Assembly: GCF_016424485.1 (NCBI RefSeq)
Contig: NZ_JAELUP010000103.1
Location: 704,686-768,685 of the forward strand
DNA: 64,000 bases
Source of the DNA: Paenibacillus roseus
Lineage (GTDB): Bacteria > Bacillota > Bacilli > Paenibacillales > Paenibacillaceae
Direction: 5' to 3'
In this document: positions 25,219 to 33,870 of the stretch, piece by piece
How the letters are laid out: each line of letters begins with the position of its first letter
Position numbering within the stretch: position 1 is the first letter of the stretch
Program-made: the position numbers and the translations under genes
The notes under the pieces: model-generated
Told to the model about the DNA's origin: nothing
Seen by the model: only the letters and a program-made list of their open reading frames with translations
The model's database searches: none

Positions 25219-26719
25219 TCTATGGAAAGAGTTGCTTATAGGCACAGGCGTGGTTACGGTCGGATTTTTGATGTATATTGGGGTGAATATGCTTCCGGTG
25301 CTGCTGGCGGCTATTGTCGGCGGACTGCTTTTCGTCGGTATACGTACGAGAGGCAATCTGGCAACCGCCCAGGGAGGACGCAGAACTTTGCCCAAGGCGG
25401 GACAACAACTGTCCTTTGAAGAGATTGGCGGGCAGGAGCGGGCGAAGCAGGAGCTGATTGAGGCGCTGGACTTCCTGGTCAAGCCGGATGAAATTATGAA
25501 GTTTGGCATTCGTCCGCTTAAAGGAATTTTGCTTACCGGTCCTCCGGGAACAGGGAAGACATTGCTGGCAAAAGCAGCGGCCCAATATACGAATTCTATC
25601 TATGTTGCGGCATCAGGCAGCGAGTTTGTGGAAATGTATGTCGGTGTCGGGGCAGGGAGAATACGTGATTTGTTCAAGGAAGCTAGACAAAAGGCCACTA
25701 AAGCGGGGAAAAGCAGTGCCGTCATCTTTATTGATGAGATTGATGTCATTGGCGGCAAGCGCGACGGCGGCCAGCATCGTGAATATGATCAGACGCTTAA
25801 CCAGTTGCTTACAGAGATGGACGGCATCTATACGACGGATTCGCCGAGAATTTTGCTGATTGCAGCTACCAACCGCAAAGAGATGCTCGATAGCGCTTTG
25901 ATTCGCCCGGGTCGGTTCGACCGTCATATTCAGGTCGATCTTCCTGACAAGAAGGGGCGCAGACATATCCTGGATATTCACGCGAAGAACAAGCCGCTTG
26001 ATGAAGATGTAAGTCTGGAGCGAATTGCTGAGGAATCATTCGGTTTCTCTGGCGCCCAGTTGGAGAGTGTCATGAATGAAGCAGCAATCTACGCGATGCG
26101 TGATGATAACGAGAATGTTATGCAGCAGCATCTCTCGATGGCGATTGACAAGGTCATGATGGGAGAGAAGACTGACCGGGAAGCTACCAAGGAAGAGCGG
26201 GAGCGAATCGCCATGCATGAACTTGGACATGCGATATCTGCCGAGCTCGTCCGTCCGGGCAGCGTATCTACTGTTGCGCTTTCGCCGCGCGGCCAGGCTA
26301 TGGGTTATGTGCGGCATAATCCCGAGGAAGATCAATATTTATACACGAAGGATTTTCTGGAGAAGCAGATTATGATCGCGCTTGGCGGGGCGGCAGCCGA
26401 AGAGATCTTCTACGGCAACCGCAGCACAGGCTCCAGGGGTGACTTTGAACAAGCGGTCAACATCGTGCGTACGATGGTTGAGTCGGGGCTTACAGAGCTG
26501 GGAATTATCGATGGCAGCATGATGACGCCTGATTCCTGGGCGAAAATCAGCTCAAGTGTACTGGATAAGCTGATGGACCGCACGAAATCGATGTTGTTGG
26601 AACGCCGCCATGTATTTTTAAGCTCGCTCGACATTTTAATCCATGAGGAGACACTGAGTGGGGAACGTTTCAGGAATATTTTTAAAAATCAACCGGATAA
26701 TGCGTTAACAACTGTATAA
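25211..26719 (+). CDS. FtsH-like AAA+ ATPase and zinc metalloprotease, compact form
   Basis: A 502-residue membrane protease. Two hydrophobic segments at about residues 8-22 and 26-40 run almost together, whereas classical FtsH has a 60-70 residue outside domain between its two membrane helices. The AAA module has Walker A GPPGTGKT (about 113-120), Walker B VIFIDEID, and the arginine-finger region RPGRFDRH. The protease has HELGH (about 334-338), where FtsH has HEAGH, and a downstream acidic ligand in RGDFEQA. It would pull and degrade membrane or cytosolic proteins. It is shorter than the usual 600-650 residue FtsH and is probably a paralogue rather than the main copy. Coupled to the preceding gene by an 8-nt overlap. 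Confidence 0.88.
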   Translation: MRNLWKELLIGTGVVTVGFLMYIGVNMLPVLLAAIVGGLLFVGIRTRGNLATAQGGRRTLPKAGQQLSFEEIGGQERAKQELIEALDFLVKPDEIMKFGIRPLKGILLTGPPGTGKTLLAKAAAQYTNSIYVAASGSEFVEMYVGVGAGRIRDLFKEARQKATKAGKSSAVIFIDEIDVIGGKRDGGQHREYDQTLNQLLTEMDGIYTTDSPRILLIAATNRKEMLDSALIRPGRFDRHIQVDLPDKKGRRHILDIHAKNKPLDEDVSLERIAEESFGFSGAQLESVMNEAAIYAMRDDNENVMQQHLSMAIDKVMMGEKTDREATKEERERIAMHELGHAISAELVRPGSVSTVALSPRGQAMGYVRHNPEEDQYLYTKDFLEKQIMIALGGAAAEEIFYGNRSTGSRGDFEQAVNIVRTMVESGLTELGIIDGSMMTPDSWAKISSSVLDKLMDRTKSMLLERRHVFLSSLDILIHEETLSGERFRNIFKNQPDNALTTV

Positions 26720-26757
26720 TTTTGTAATGAAATGCGAACTTTTTTCTACAACTCAAA

Positions 26758-26787
26758 GGCTATCCTGTCGGATAGTCTTCTTTTCTT
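26758..26787 (+). terminator. Intrinsic terminator after FtsH-like gene
   Basis: GGCTATCC (26758-26765) pairs with GGATAGTC (26770-26777, one G-T pair) around TGTC, followed by a T/C-rich tract. A TATAAT hexamer at 26789-26794 just beyond may belong to a promoter for hbd, but no good -35 element is seen. The rest of the 236-bp gap holds one hairpin near 26873-26895 (CGCAT with ATGCG). Confidence 0.75.
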
Positions 26788-26955
26788 GTATAATAGGTAA
26801 GGCATAGAGGGTATTTTAAATTTTAGCCGGGTCTGTCTTTGAGCATGCCCGCTGCTATTTCACCACGGAACGCATGCTTCGTCAGAGTATGCGATGTGTA
26901 GTTGTGTGGAATTAACACTCTAATGTTTAAATATAACGCTAGGTGGGATTTTGAC

Positions 26956-27828
26956 ATGCCAGTACGCAAGGTAGGAGTCGTCGGACTAGGTACGATGGGG
27001 CAAGGGATTGCCCAAATGCTTGCATTCAAAGGATTGGACGTATTCGTCACGGAACGCACGCCAGAGAAGCTGGATTACGCGATTTCGAAGATTGATCACA
27101 GTCTGGACAAGAAAATTGAGAAGTGGGCGCTTACACAGGCCGAAAAGAAGCTGATTATGAACAGAATTCACAGGGCAGACAGTCTGGCCGAGTTGAATGA
27201 ATGCGAGCTTGTAATTGAGACAGTAACAGAAGATTTGACTGAGAAAATCAACGTGCTTCGTGAGCTGGATTTGCATTGTTCCCCAGACATCATTGTCGCA
27301 AGCAACACGTCTACACTCAGCCTAACTGAGCTTGCCGGGGCTTCCAAATACCCTGAGCGGGTTATCGGCCTTCATTTTATTCATCCTGTATCGAAAATTG
27401 ATGTGGTTGAGATCGTTCGCGGCTTGAAGACGTCCGAGCAGACGTTTGAGCAGACAAAGCATTTTCTGGAGGAGACCATTAATAAAAAAGGAGTCATGGT
27501 GTTTGAATCGCCCGGATTCATTACGACTCGCCTGATTTGCCTCCACATTAACGAAGCGCTGCATGTTCTCGAAGAGGGCGTGGCGTCAGCAGAGGATATC
27601 GACAGCGCTATGCGCATCGGATACTCTTTCCAGCACGGACCGTTTGAAATGTGCGACCGCTTTGGTCTGGATGCGGTCGTCGCAGCGCTGGACAATATGT
27701 TTAGAGAGTATGGAGAGTTAAAGTACCGTCCGTCCATTGTATTGAAGAAAATGGTTCGCGCAGGTCATCTCGGGGTGAAAACAGGAATCGGCTTCTTCAA
27801 ATACAACAAGAACGGAGAACGGATATGA
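26956..27828 (+). CDS. hbd: 3-hydroxyacyl-CoA (3-hydroxybutyryl-CoA) dehydrogenase
   Basis: A 290-residue NAD-dependent enzyme oxidising or forming 3-hydroxyacyl-CoA. The Rossmann loop GLGTMGQGIA is at about residues 9-18; the catalytic pair lies in SNTSTLSL and GLHFIHPV (about 115-122 and 139-146), and the C-terminal domain has ESPGFITTR and DRFGLD. The ATG at 26956 follows AGGTGGG; a longer frame upstream lacks a site. Overlaps ackA by 4 nt. Together they suggest acyl-CoA and acetate metabolism, but the pairing is unusual. Confidence 0.9.
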   Translation: MPVRKVGVVGLGTMGQGIAQMLAFKGLDVFVTERTPEKLDYAISKIDHSLDKKIEKWALTQAEKKLIMNRIHRADSLAELNECELVIETVTEDLTEKINVLRELDLHCSPDIIVASNTSTLSLTELAGASKYPERVIGLHFIHPVSKIDVVEIVRGLKTSEQTFEQTKHFLEETINKKGVMVFESPGFITTRLICLHINEALHVLEEGVASAEDIDSAMRIGYSFQHGPFEMCDRFGLDAVVAALDNMFREYGELKYRPSIVLKKMVRAGHLGVKTGIGFFKYNKNGERI

Positions 27829-29036
27829 AAGTACTCGTAATCAATGCCGGAAGCTCCTCGCTAAAATATCAGCTGTATGATATGCGTGAAGAGACTGTCA
27901 TGGCAAGTGGACGCGTAGAGAGAATCGGAATGGATTCTTCGATTCTGACGCATGAGGTGCCGGGCAGACAGGAAGTTAGAGATGTTAGCGAAATTCTGGA
28001 TCATGTGACCGCCGTAAAACGGGTTGTCGACATTTTGGTCGACCCCCAGCATGGCGTATTGTCCGCTATTAATGAAATTCAAGCTGTCGGCCACCGCGTC
28101 GTGCATGGTGGAGAGAGCTTTAAACAATCTGTTATCGTGACGCCTGAGGTAAAGCTGGAAATCCGCAGGCTGTTCGACCTTGCGCCGCTGCATAATCCGG
28201 CGCATATGATGGGAATTTCGGCTGTTGAAGCGAATCTGCCGAATGTGGAGCAGGTTGTCGTCTTCGATACCGCATTTCACCAGACGATGCCGCCAACTGC
28301 TTATTTGTATCCCATTCCGATGGTGCTGTATCGCCGCCACAAAATCCGCCGCTATGGTTTCCATGGCACTTCGCATCATTATGTGAGCGATCAGGCGGCC
28401 CAATTGCTCGGCAAGCCGCTCTCCGAAGTGAAAATGGTATCCTGCCATATTGGCAACGGAGCGAGCGTAACAGCAATTAAAGAAGGCCAGTCCGTAGATA
28501 CAAGCATGGGACTAACGCCGCTTGAAGGTCTGATGATGGGTACGCGCAGCGGTGACATTGATCCGGCGATCGTACCTTTTACGATGAACAAAGAGGAGCT
28601 TACGCTCAGTGAAGTTAACTCCATGTTAAACAAGCACTCCGGGCTGCTGGCTATCTCCGGAATCAGCAGCGATATGCGGGAAATTGTGCAGGGTATGGAT
28701 GAAGGGGACAAAAATGCGCAGCTAGCATTCGATATGTATGTATATCGACTGCGCAAATACATCGGCGCATACGCAGCCGCTATGAACGGCCTGGATGTGC
28801 TGATCTTCACTGCCGGTGTAGGGGAGAACTCCGATCGTCTGCGCGCTTCCGTCTGTGAAGGATTAACCTTCCTCGGTATCGAATTGGATGAAGAACTGAA
28901 CAAGAAGCGATCGAAGGAAGCCCGCTATATCTCGACCGAGAATTCGCGGATTAAGGTACTTGTTGTGCCAACGAATGAGGAACTGTTGATTGCACGCGAT
29001 ACGTACGCGCTTGTGCAGCAAGCTAAGCAAGCTTAA
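27825..29036 (+). CDS. ackA: Acetate kinase
   Basis: A 403-residue enzyme interconverting acetate plus ATP and acetyl phosphate. Family signatures: VINAGSSSLKYQLYD (about residues 4-18), the catalytic region FDTAFHQTMP (about 147-156), HGTSHHYV, CHIGNGASV and GTRSGDIDP (about 243-251). Length is normal. It overlaps the end of hbd by 4 nt (ATGA). The phosphotransacetylase partner is not in this window. Confidence 0.96.
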   Translation: MKVLVINAGSSSLKYQLYDMREETVMASGRVERIGMDSSILTHEVPGRQEVRDVSEILDHVTAVKRVVDILVDPQHGVLSAINEIQAVGHRVVHGGESFKQSVIVTPEVKLEIRRLFDLAPLHNPAHMMGISAVEANLPNVEQVVVFDTAFHQTMPPTAYLYPIPMVLYRRHKIRRYGFHGTSHHYVSDQAAQLLGKPLSEVKMVSCHIGNGASVTAIKEGQSVDTSMGLTPLEGLMMGTRSGDIDPAIVPFTMNKEELTLSEVNSMLNKHSGLLAISGISSDMREIVQGMDEGDKNAQLAFDMYVYRLRKYIGAYAAAMNGLDVLIFTAGVGENSDRLRASVCEGLTFLGIELDEELNKKRSKEARYISTENSRIKVLVVPTNEELLIARDTYALVQQAKQA

Positions 29037-29055
29037 TCGCCAGGGAGGTTAGAGC

Positions 29056-29742
29056 TTGACTGAGAAACAAAGGAATCGCATTGAAGGGCTGACCTCATTT
29101 ATGCAGGAGGGGGGGGTATATACCCCTCTTCTTTTGCTGCAAACGTATCATGAGCTGGGACTGACCGATACTGAGCTGTTGCTGCTGATCCAACTGATGG
29201 GCTTCAAGCAGGCCGAAGGGGTTGATTTTCCGACGCCGGAGCAGCTTGGGCAGCGCATGGGGAAGACCACGCAGGAGATCGGCCAACTGCTGCGCCGACT
29301 GATGAAGGAAGGCATGCTGATGATCGACGAGCATCGCGACCCGGTCAGCGGCATGCAGTGGGAACGGTACAACTGGTCCGGTTGGATGGATCAGGCAGTA
29401 GAGCTATACCTGAGCCGTTCCCGTGCTGACACGCTGGAGAGCACGCCAAACCGGGAGAACGAGGCATCACCGCCTGTACCTGAGATCAATTTGTACACAT
29501 TATTCGAACAGGAATTCGGTCGTCCGCTTTCACCCATGGAGCTTGATATGATCAGCGGTTGGCTGGACGAGGACAAGTTCTCGGATGATTTGATTCGTTT
29601 TGCGCTGAAAGAAGCGGTTTTTGCCGGAAAGCTGTATTTCCGCTACATCGATCGGATTTTACTGGAATGGGGCCGTAATCGCATTACGAATGTGGATGAG
29701 GCCAGGACTCATACTCAAAAATATCGCACTGGAAAAGGCTGA
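29056..29742 (+). CDS. dnaD: DNA replication protein DnaD
   Basis: A 228-residue replication restart and initiation protein that helps DnaB load the helicase onto DNA. The N-terminal winged helix (TDTELLLLIQLMGF, TPEQLGQRMGKTTQEIGQLL) and the C-terminal DnaD domain with the YFRYIDRILLEWGRNRI (about residues 195-211) motif are both present. The start is TTG at 29056 after GGAGG. In B. subtilis dnaD is followed by nth; here nth is 18 kb away. Confidence 0.93.
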   Translation: MTEKQRNRIEGLTSFMQEGGVYTPLLLLQTYHELGLTDTELLLLIQLMGFKQAEGVDFPTPEQLGQRMGKTTQEIGQLLRRLMKEGMLMIDEHRDPVSGMQWERYNWSGWMDQAVELYLSRSRADTLESTPNRENEASPPVPEINLYTLFEQEFGRPLSPMELDMISGWLDEDKFSDDLIRFALKEAVFAGKLYFRYIDRILLEWGRNRITNVDEARTHTQKYRTGKG

Positions 29743-29763
29743 GCCGATGGCTCGGCTTTTTTT
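29742..29763 (+). terminator. Intrinsic terminator after dnaD
   Basis: AGCCGA (29742-29747) pairs with TCGGCT (29752-29757) around TGGC and runs into seven T residues. It overlaps the last base of the stop codon. Confidence 0.85.
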
Positions 29764-29857
29764 CGGCTTGGCCGCATCCGCGAACCGCAGTCCGTAAAGA
29801 TTTCGTTGAACCGGTGTATTTACGACTTTCCTCATGTCAAGCATATTTTAAAATGGG

Positions 29858-29912
29858 AAATCAATAATTTAACATATAAGTAAACTGTTTACTTATCGGT
29901 TGTTATTGATTT
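29858..29912 (+). repeat. 55-bp nested AT-rich palindrome upstream of truncated gene
   Basis: Outer arms AAATCAATAA (29858-29867) and TTATTGATTT (29903-29912) pair perfectly; AAC (29871-29873) pairs with GTT (29899-29901); inner arms ATAAGTAAAC (29876-29885) and GTTTACTTAT (29887-29896) pair perfectly around one T. A possible promoter overlaps its right side (TTACTT at 29889-29894, TACAAT at 29912-29917, 17 nt apart). It could be an operator for a dimeric regulator or the end of a lost mobile element. Confidence 0.7.
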
Positions 29913-29951
29913 ACAATAAAATGGATTCACAGGGAGGGGGGAGTTTATTCA

Positions 29952-30374
29952 TTGGAGGGGCAGGAAGAAGAAATTTATTTGACGCACCATGCTGCGTATC
30001 AGTCTTTGCTTGGCAGCAAACGCTTATTCATTGATTTGCTGCATTATAAATATTTGCTGACCGATGTTCATGGCTATCATGAAACACAGCTTGAGGGCTT
30101 GTCCAACCTGATTGGCGTTATATTTTTGCTGGAGCGCAAAACGGAAGTTCATGCATTCATGGAAGAGCTGGGGCGCCTGACACAAGTGCTTGAGAAGCTC
30201 CCAATCAGTTTATTCCGGCTCTTCCGAACCTGGATTAGAATCGCAACTAACCAGGGGCTGTCAGACGCGCAAAAACAGCAGGTAAATGAAATCATTAACC
30301 GCTTCACCGAGCCAAAGGAGGTCAGCATCTTGGTAGTCCGGTTAAAGAAGGCGTTCGAAGGGATCGGGTATTAG
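29952..30374 (+). pseudogene. Truncated gene resembling the C-terminal part of Rpn/PD-(D/E)XK transposase-like proteins
   Basis: A 140-residue frame. The pattern (Y...LTDVHGYHETQLEGLSNLIGVIFLLER, then a helical segment with LRTWIR-like residues and a closing KEVSILVVRLKKAFE) recalls the C-terminal half of the roughly 300-residue Rpn-type nuclease/transposase proteins; the N-terminal nuclease domain is missing. This match is from memory and weak. The start is TTG at 29952 after AGGGAGGGGGG, so it may still be translated as a short protein. It lies directly after the nested palindrome and before a fragment of the hairpin repeat. If not a remnant, it is a small protein of unknown function. Confidence 0.45.
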
Positions 30375-30375
30375 C

Positions 30376-30398
30376 AGCGATCGAAAGAATCCTCTGCC
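30376..30398 (+). repeat. Fragment of the interspersed hairpin repeat, copy D
   Basis: The 23 bp reading AGCGATCGAAAGAATCCT then CTGCC match the right-hand core of copies A and B (AGCGATCGGAAGAA, ATCCTTTGCC) with two or three differences. No other part of the element is present. Short, so it could be chance. Confidence 0.35.
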
Positions 30399-30407
30399 TG
30401 AAAATGA

Positions 30408-31058
30408 TCAAGCCCGTCCCTTCAGCAACTCCCAGCGATACACGTATTCAAACAGAAACTCAAACGCCTCCAAGTGACGCTTTGCTTCAAAGGCATTGGC
30501 TCCCCAGGCATAGATGCCGTGCTTGCGCAGGAGAATTCCGGGGATTTGCGGATTCAGGCTCTCTGTGATCTCAGGCACGATGCGCGGGATGTCCGCGTAA
30601 TTAGATACAATCGGAATATCGATGTGCGCCTCTTCCTCCCAAATATTAAACGCCTTTATCAGTTCCACGCCATCAACGGGTACGGATCTACGTTCCCAGA
30701 ACCATTCGGAAATGACGTTATTAAATACACTGTGTGTATGGAATATCGCACTGCAGCCGGTTAGCCGGTAAATCTCGCAATGAATGAGCGTCTCGGCAGA
30801 GGGCTTGAGCCCGGTGCTCTCACAGGGCTTGCCGCTTTGGTCTACGAACAGGAAATCCTCGGGTGTTTGCAGCGATTTGTCTTTGCCGCTAGCTGTAATC
30901 GCAAAATGAAATTGCTCTGGGGAATAATCCCCGACCCGAACGGACAAGTTGCCGCTTGTTCCGGCAAACCATCCGCGAGCGGCAAACAGTGTTTTCACGT
31001 CTCTCAGCTCGGCAAGCGACCTCTGCTTGTCTTCTGTTGCAATTTGCTGGAATGTCAT
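30408..31058 (-). CDS. mtnB: Methylthioribulose-1-phosphate dehydratase
   Basis: A 216-residue class II aldolase-fold enzyme that dehydrates 5-methylthioribulose 1-phosphate in methionine salvage. Zinc ligands are seen in FHTHSVF (about residues 104-110) and RKHGIYAWG (about 181-189); GTSGNLSVR near residue 33 binds phosphate. Start follows AAAGGAATG. It is the last gene of proB-proA-proC-mtnW-mtnX-mtnB, 3 nt after mtnX. It ends facing the truncated plus-strand gene. Confidence 0.93.
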   Translation of the reverse strand: MTFQQIATEDKQRSLAELRDVKTLFAARGWFAGTSGNLSVRVGDYSPEQFHFAITASGKDKSLQTPEDFLFVDQSGKPCESTGLKPSAETLIHCEIYRLTGCSAIFHTHSVFNNVISEWFWERRSVPVDGVELIKAFNIWEEEAHIDIPIVSNYADIPRIVPEITESLNPQIPGILLRKHGIYAWGANAFEAKRHLEAFEFLFEYVYRWELLKGRA

Positions 31059-31061
31059 CGA

Positions 31062-31754
31062 TCAGTCATTCCTTTCTTCAAGGAGAGAGGATGTCCGCTG
31101 TAGATGGGCAACCACATCATGGAACGTCTCATAAGGGATATACGGCAATCCCAGCTCCTTGCATTTTTCTGTTAGATGCGATCTGGAGAATACCAGATCT
31201 GCCAGTTTTGCGCCTTCAAAATCAGTGACGCTGTCCCCAATAATAATCCGTTCGTATTGTGCTGGGTCAAAACGGCGCATAATTGTCGGTTTGCACATGC
31301 CGCAATGATTGCTGCATTGATCGTCACAAGGATGCGGCCATGTAATTTCAACCCTTTCCCCCGTAAAGTCACTGCCGTTGCAGAAGATGCGCTCCTCAGG
31401 AATATCAAAGGCGGAGAGGACCGGGTAGATGAAGAAATCAATGCCGCCGCTAGTGACATAGAACAATATTTGCTGCTGCTTGCAGTAATTCAGCAGCTCT
31501 TGAAAGCCGCTGCGGATACGGACATTCGTGACTGCATAATCCACCACTTCTTTCTGCATGGCAGCTGGGAGGAGGCGAAACAACTCGCTCACGCCTTGAC
31601 GAATGGATTTGCGCTCGGTGATGACATCATTAGCAATTTTCTCCCAGCCATCCGGGTTAAAATGCTTGATAATCGCGATAATGTTGTCATTCTCGGTAAT
31701 CGTGCCGTCAAAATCACAAAACACAACTTTTTCACGCGGTACGGACTGACTCAT
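31062..31754 (-). CDS. mtnX: 2-hydroxy-3-keto-5-methylthiopentenyl-1-phosphate phosphatase
   Basis: A 230-residue HAD-family phosphatase in methionine salvage, acting on the MtnW product. Catalytic motif DFDGTITENDN starts near residue 14; YVTSGG (motif II) and GDSVTDFEGA (motif IV) follow. A cysteine cluster (CDDQCSNHCGMC, about residues 143-154) is present, as known in MtnX. The ATG at 31754 overlaps the mtnW stop by 4 nt and is preferred to a TTG 15 nt upstream. Confidence 0.93.
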   Translation of the reverse strand: MSQSVPREKVVFCDFDGTITENDNIIAIIKHFNPDGWEKIANDVITERKSIRQGVSELFRLLPAAMQKEVVDYAVTNVRIRSGFQELLNYCKQQQILFYVTSGGIDFFIYPVLSAFDIPEERIFCNGSDFTGERVEITWPHPCDDQCSNHCGMCKPTIMRRFDPAQYERIIIGDSVTDFEGAKLADLVFSRSHLTEKCKELGLPYIPYETFHDVVAHLQRTSSLLEERND

Positions 31755-32968
31755 TTCCTGATCCCCCAAAGTGCAATTGCTTGCTCCAGTTCTGGATGCT
31801 GCTTCGCTTTTTCCTCCAGTGGGACATGATTCATAGCGGCTTCAATGGCTTGTCGGAAAGCATGTCCGCCTGCGACCGTTCCCATCGGGTGACCGTGTAT
31901 GCCGCCCCCTGCATTGACGACGACGTCCAGTCCGAAGTCCTGCCAAATGAGTGGCACAATGCCGGGATGGATCCCCGCTGACGGTACCGGCAAAGTTGGC
32001 TTGACCGGAAGGGCAGCGTCCAGCAGCGCTTCCTTGACCGCAAGATTTTCTTCCTTCGGCATTACGACCGAGCCATAGGGAGAAGGGAATAGCGATAAAT
32101 CGGCGCCGGCTACACGCATTAGCTTGCCAAGCAGCAGCGGAGCGGCAATGCCGTAATGCCGAGAAGGATATAACGCGCCTGCCAGTGCAGGGTGAGCCGC
32201 AATCGGGACGGTAATATCCGGGTTGCGGCTTAGCTCATGCAGCACGTCATAACCGTAAGACAATACGTTAAAGAGCAGGGCGTTGGCCCCGGCATTAATT
32301 GCCTTTCGTGCCTGGCTGATGAGCTGCGAGGTCGGACCGGTCAGGTTGACGGCATACAGCAGCTTCTGCCCGGTCTGCTCACTGGCTCTGCGTGCTGCAT
32401 CCATACAGACTTCAACCCGTTTCTCGATGGGCGTCAGCGGATTTTCAAACAAAATTTCGTCGTCCTTGATCAAATCAACGCCGCCCAGCGCCTGTTTATA
32501 AAACTGCTCGCGCAGATTGTCCAGATCATGCCCGACCACAGACTTGAAGATGCTCATCAGCAGCGGACGGTCATGCACGCTTAGCAAATCCCGTATACCT
32601 TGAAGACCAAATTTCGGCCCCGGGAATGCGGACAGAAACTCTTCGCTGAAATCGATATCGAGCAGCTTGATTTTTCCATCCATGGACAGCTTGCCGAATA
32701 CAGTAACAAGAAGCGCCGGAATGTCGCGACTGAAATTAAGGTCCGGGTAGGCGATCCGAATATCGGCATATCGTTCGCCTGGCACATCGGATTCGTGTAC
32801 AGCTACTTCTCTCACAATGCCCAGATGCTTCTCCATCTCGGCTTTTTGCGCTTCCGGAAGCTCCGTCCAGCTGCCCACTGTCAGCCCGACAGCGATGGAT
32901 TGCGCTTTTTTATGAAAATCGGCCTTGTCATCGAAGCTGCGATAAGTGGCTACACAGTAACTGCTCAT
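31751..32968 (-). CDS. mtnW: 2,3-diketo-5-methylthiopentyl-1-phosphate enolase (RuBisCO-like protein)
   Basis: A 405-residue RuBisCO-like protein that enolises the MtnB product, without carboxylase activity. The carbamylated lysine motif is GVDLIKDDE (Lys168), and substrate segments AHPALAGAL and NAGGGIHGHPMG are present. Length fits MtnW, which is shorter than the RuBisCO large subunit. Its ATG overlaps the proC stop by 4 nt, and its stop overlaps mtnX by 4 nt, so it is coupled to both a proline gene and a methionine salvage gene. Confidence 0.95.
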   Translation of the reverse strand: MSSYCVATYRSFDDKADFHKKAQSIAVGLTVGSWTELPEAQKAEMEKHLGIVREVAVHESDVPGERYADIRIAYPDLNFSRDIPALLVTVFGKLSMDGKIKLLDIDFSEEFLSAFPGPKFGLQGIRDLLSVHDRPLLMSIFKSVVGHDLDNLREQFYKQALGGVDLIKDDEILFENPLTPIEKRVEVCMDAARRASEQTGQKLLYAVNLTGPTSQLISQARKAINAGANALLFNVLSYGYDVLHELSRNPDITVPIAAHPALAGALYPSRHYGIAAPLLLGKLMRVAGADLSLFPSPYGSVVMPKEENLAVKEALLDAALPVKPTLPVPSAGIHPGIVPLIWQDFGLDVVVNAGGGIHGHPMGTVAGGHAFRQAIEAAMNHVPLEEKAKQHPELEQAIALWGIRK

Positions 32969-33852
32969 CCCTTGCTTCCTCCTTCAATCATCGCTCCCAG
33001 CTCGGCAGCACGCTCGGCAGAACGGAAGATCGCTTTGCCGATTGCTTCTGAGACATGATGACTGTTGAGCAGCTCAATCGCAGCCTGTGTTGTACCGTTC
33101 GGGGATGTGACCTTGCGTCTTAGCTCAGCCGGTTCTTCGCCTGTGGACTTCACCATATTCGCTGCGCCAAGCACAGTTTGAATGGTCAGTGTACGCGCTG
33201 ACTCGTCATCGAGCCCGAGCTTCTTGCCGGCATCAATCATTGCTTCCATCAGGTAGTAGATGTAGGCCGGCCCGGAACCGGATACGCCGGTTACGGCATC
33301 CAGAAGCTTCTCTTCCTCTACGATAGCGGTAATTCCAACAGATTGGAAAATCTCCTCGGACAATGTGCGCAGTTGCCCGTCCACGGAATCAGAGTAGCAA
33401 ATGCCGGTTGCGCCAAGGCCGATCGTGCTGGAGGTGTTCGGCATCGTTCTGACAACTGGAATGCGTGCCTCCAGCAGTTGTTCAATCGTACGGATCGACA
33501 AACCTGCGATAAGCGAAACGACAAGCTGGCGAGGCTGCACAAAATGCTTCAGTTGAAGCAATGCGTCCTGGGCATCCTTTGGCTTCATCGCCAGAAAAAT
33601 AATATCGGCTTCTTCAAGACTCTGCTGCTTGGCTTCCTCCGTAGACGGAGTAATGACATGATAACGGTCATGAAGTTCCTTCAGACGGTCCTGATTGTGG
33701 CGGTTGATCATCGAAATCTGGCCGGGCAAGGTTAGCCCGCGCTCCAGCAGGCCGCGAGCGATGGCTTCAGCCATAGACCCTGCGCCGAAGAAGGTCAGCT
33801 TCAGCTTGCTGATTCCAGCATTAACGGATAGTGATGGTTCGCTTGCTGACAT
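32965..33852 (-). CDS. proC: Pyrroline-5-carboxylate reductase
   Basis: A 295-residue NAD(P)H-dependent enzyme, last step of proline synthesis. The Rossmann motif FFGAGSMAEAIARGLL lies at residues about 21-36; the ordered segments VRTMPNTSSTIGLGATGI and the catalytic-region SGSGPAYIYYLMEAMIDAG identify the family. The start follows AAAGGAG. It lies 18 nt after proA and overlaps mtnW by 4 nt. Confidence 0.95.
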   Translation of the reverse strand: MSASEPSLSVNAGISKLKLTFFGAGSMAEAIARGLLERGLTLPGQISMINRHNQDRLKELHDRYHVITPSTEEAKQQSLEEADIIFLAMKPKDAQDALLQLKHFVQPRQLVVSLIAGLSIRTIEQLLEARIPVVRTMPNTSSTIGLGATGICYSDSVDGQLRTLSEEIFQSVGITAIVEEEKLLDAVTGVSGSGPAYIYYLMEAMIDAGKKLGLDDESARTLTIQTVLGAANMVKSTGEEPAELRRKVTSPNGTTQAAIELLNSHHVSEAIGKAIFRSAERAAELGAMIEGGSKG

Positions 33853-33870
33853 ATAAAAATCTCCTTTCGA

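Noticed and set aside
22070..29036. Rex operator sites near rex, hbd or ackA
   Set aside because: No TTGTGAA-type symmetrical site was found in the gaps examined.
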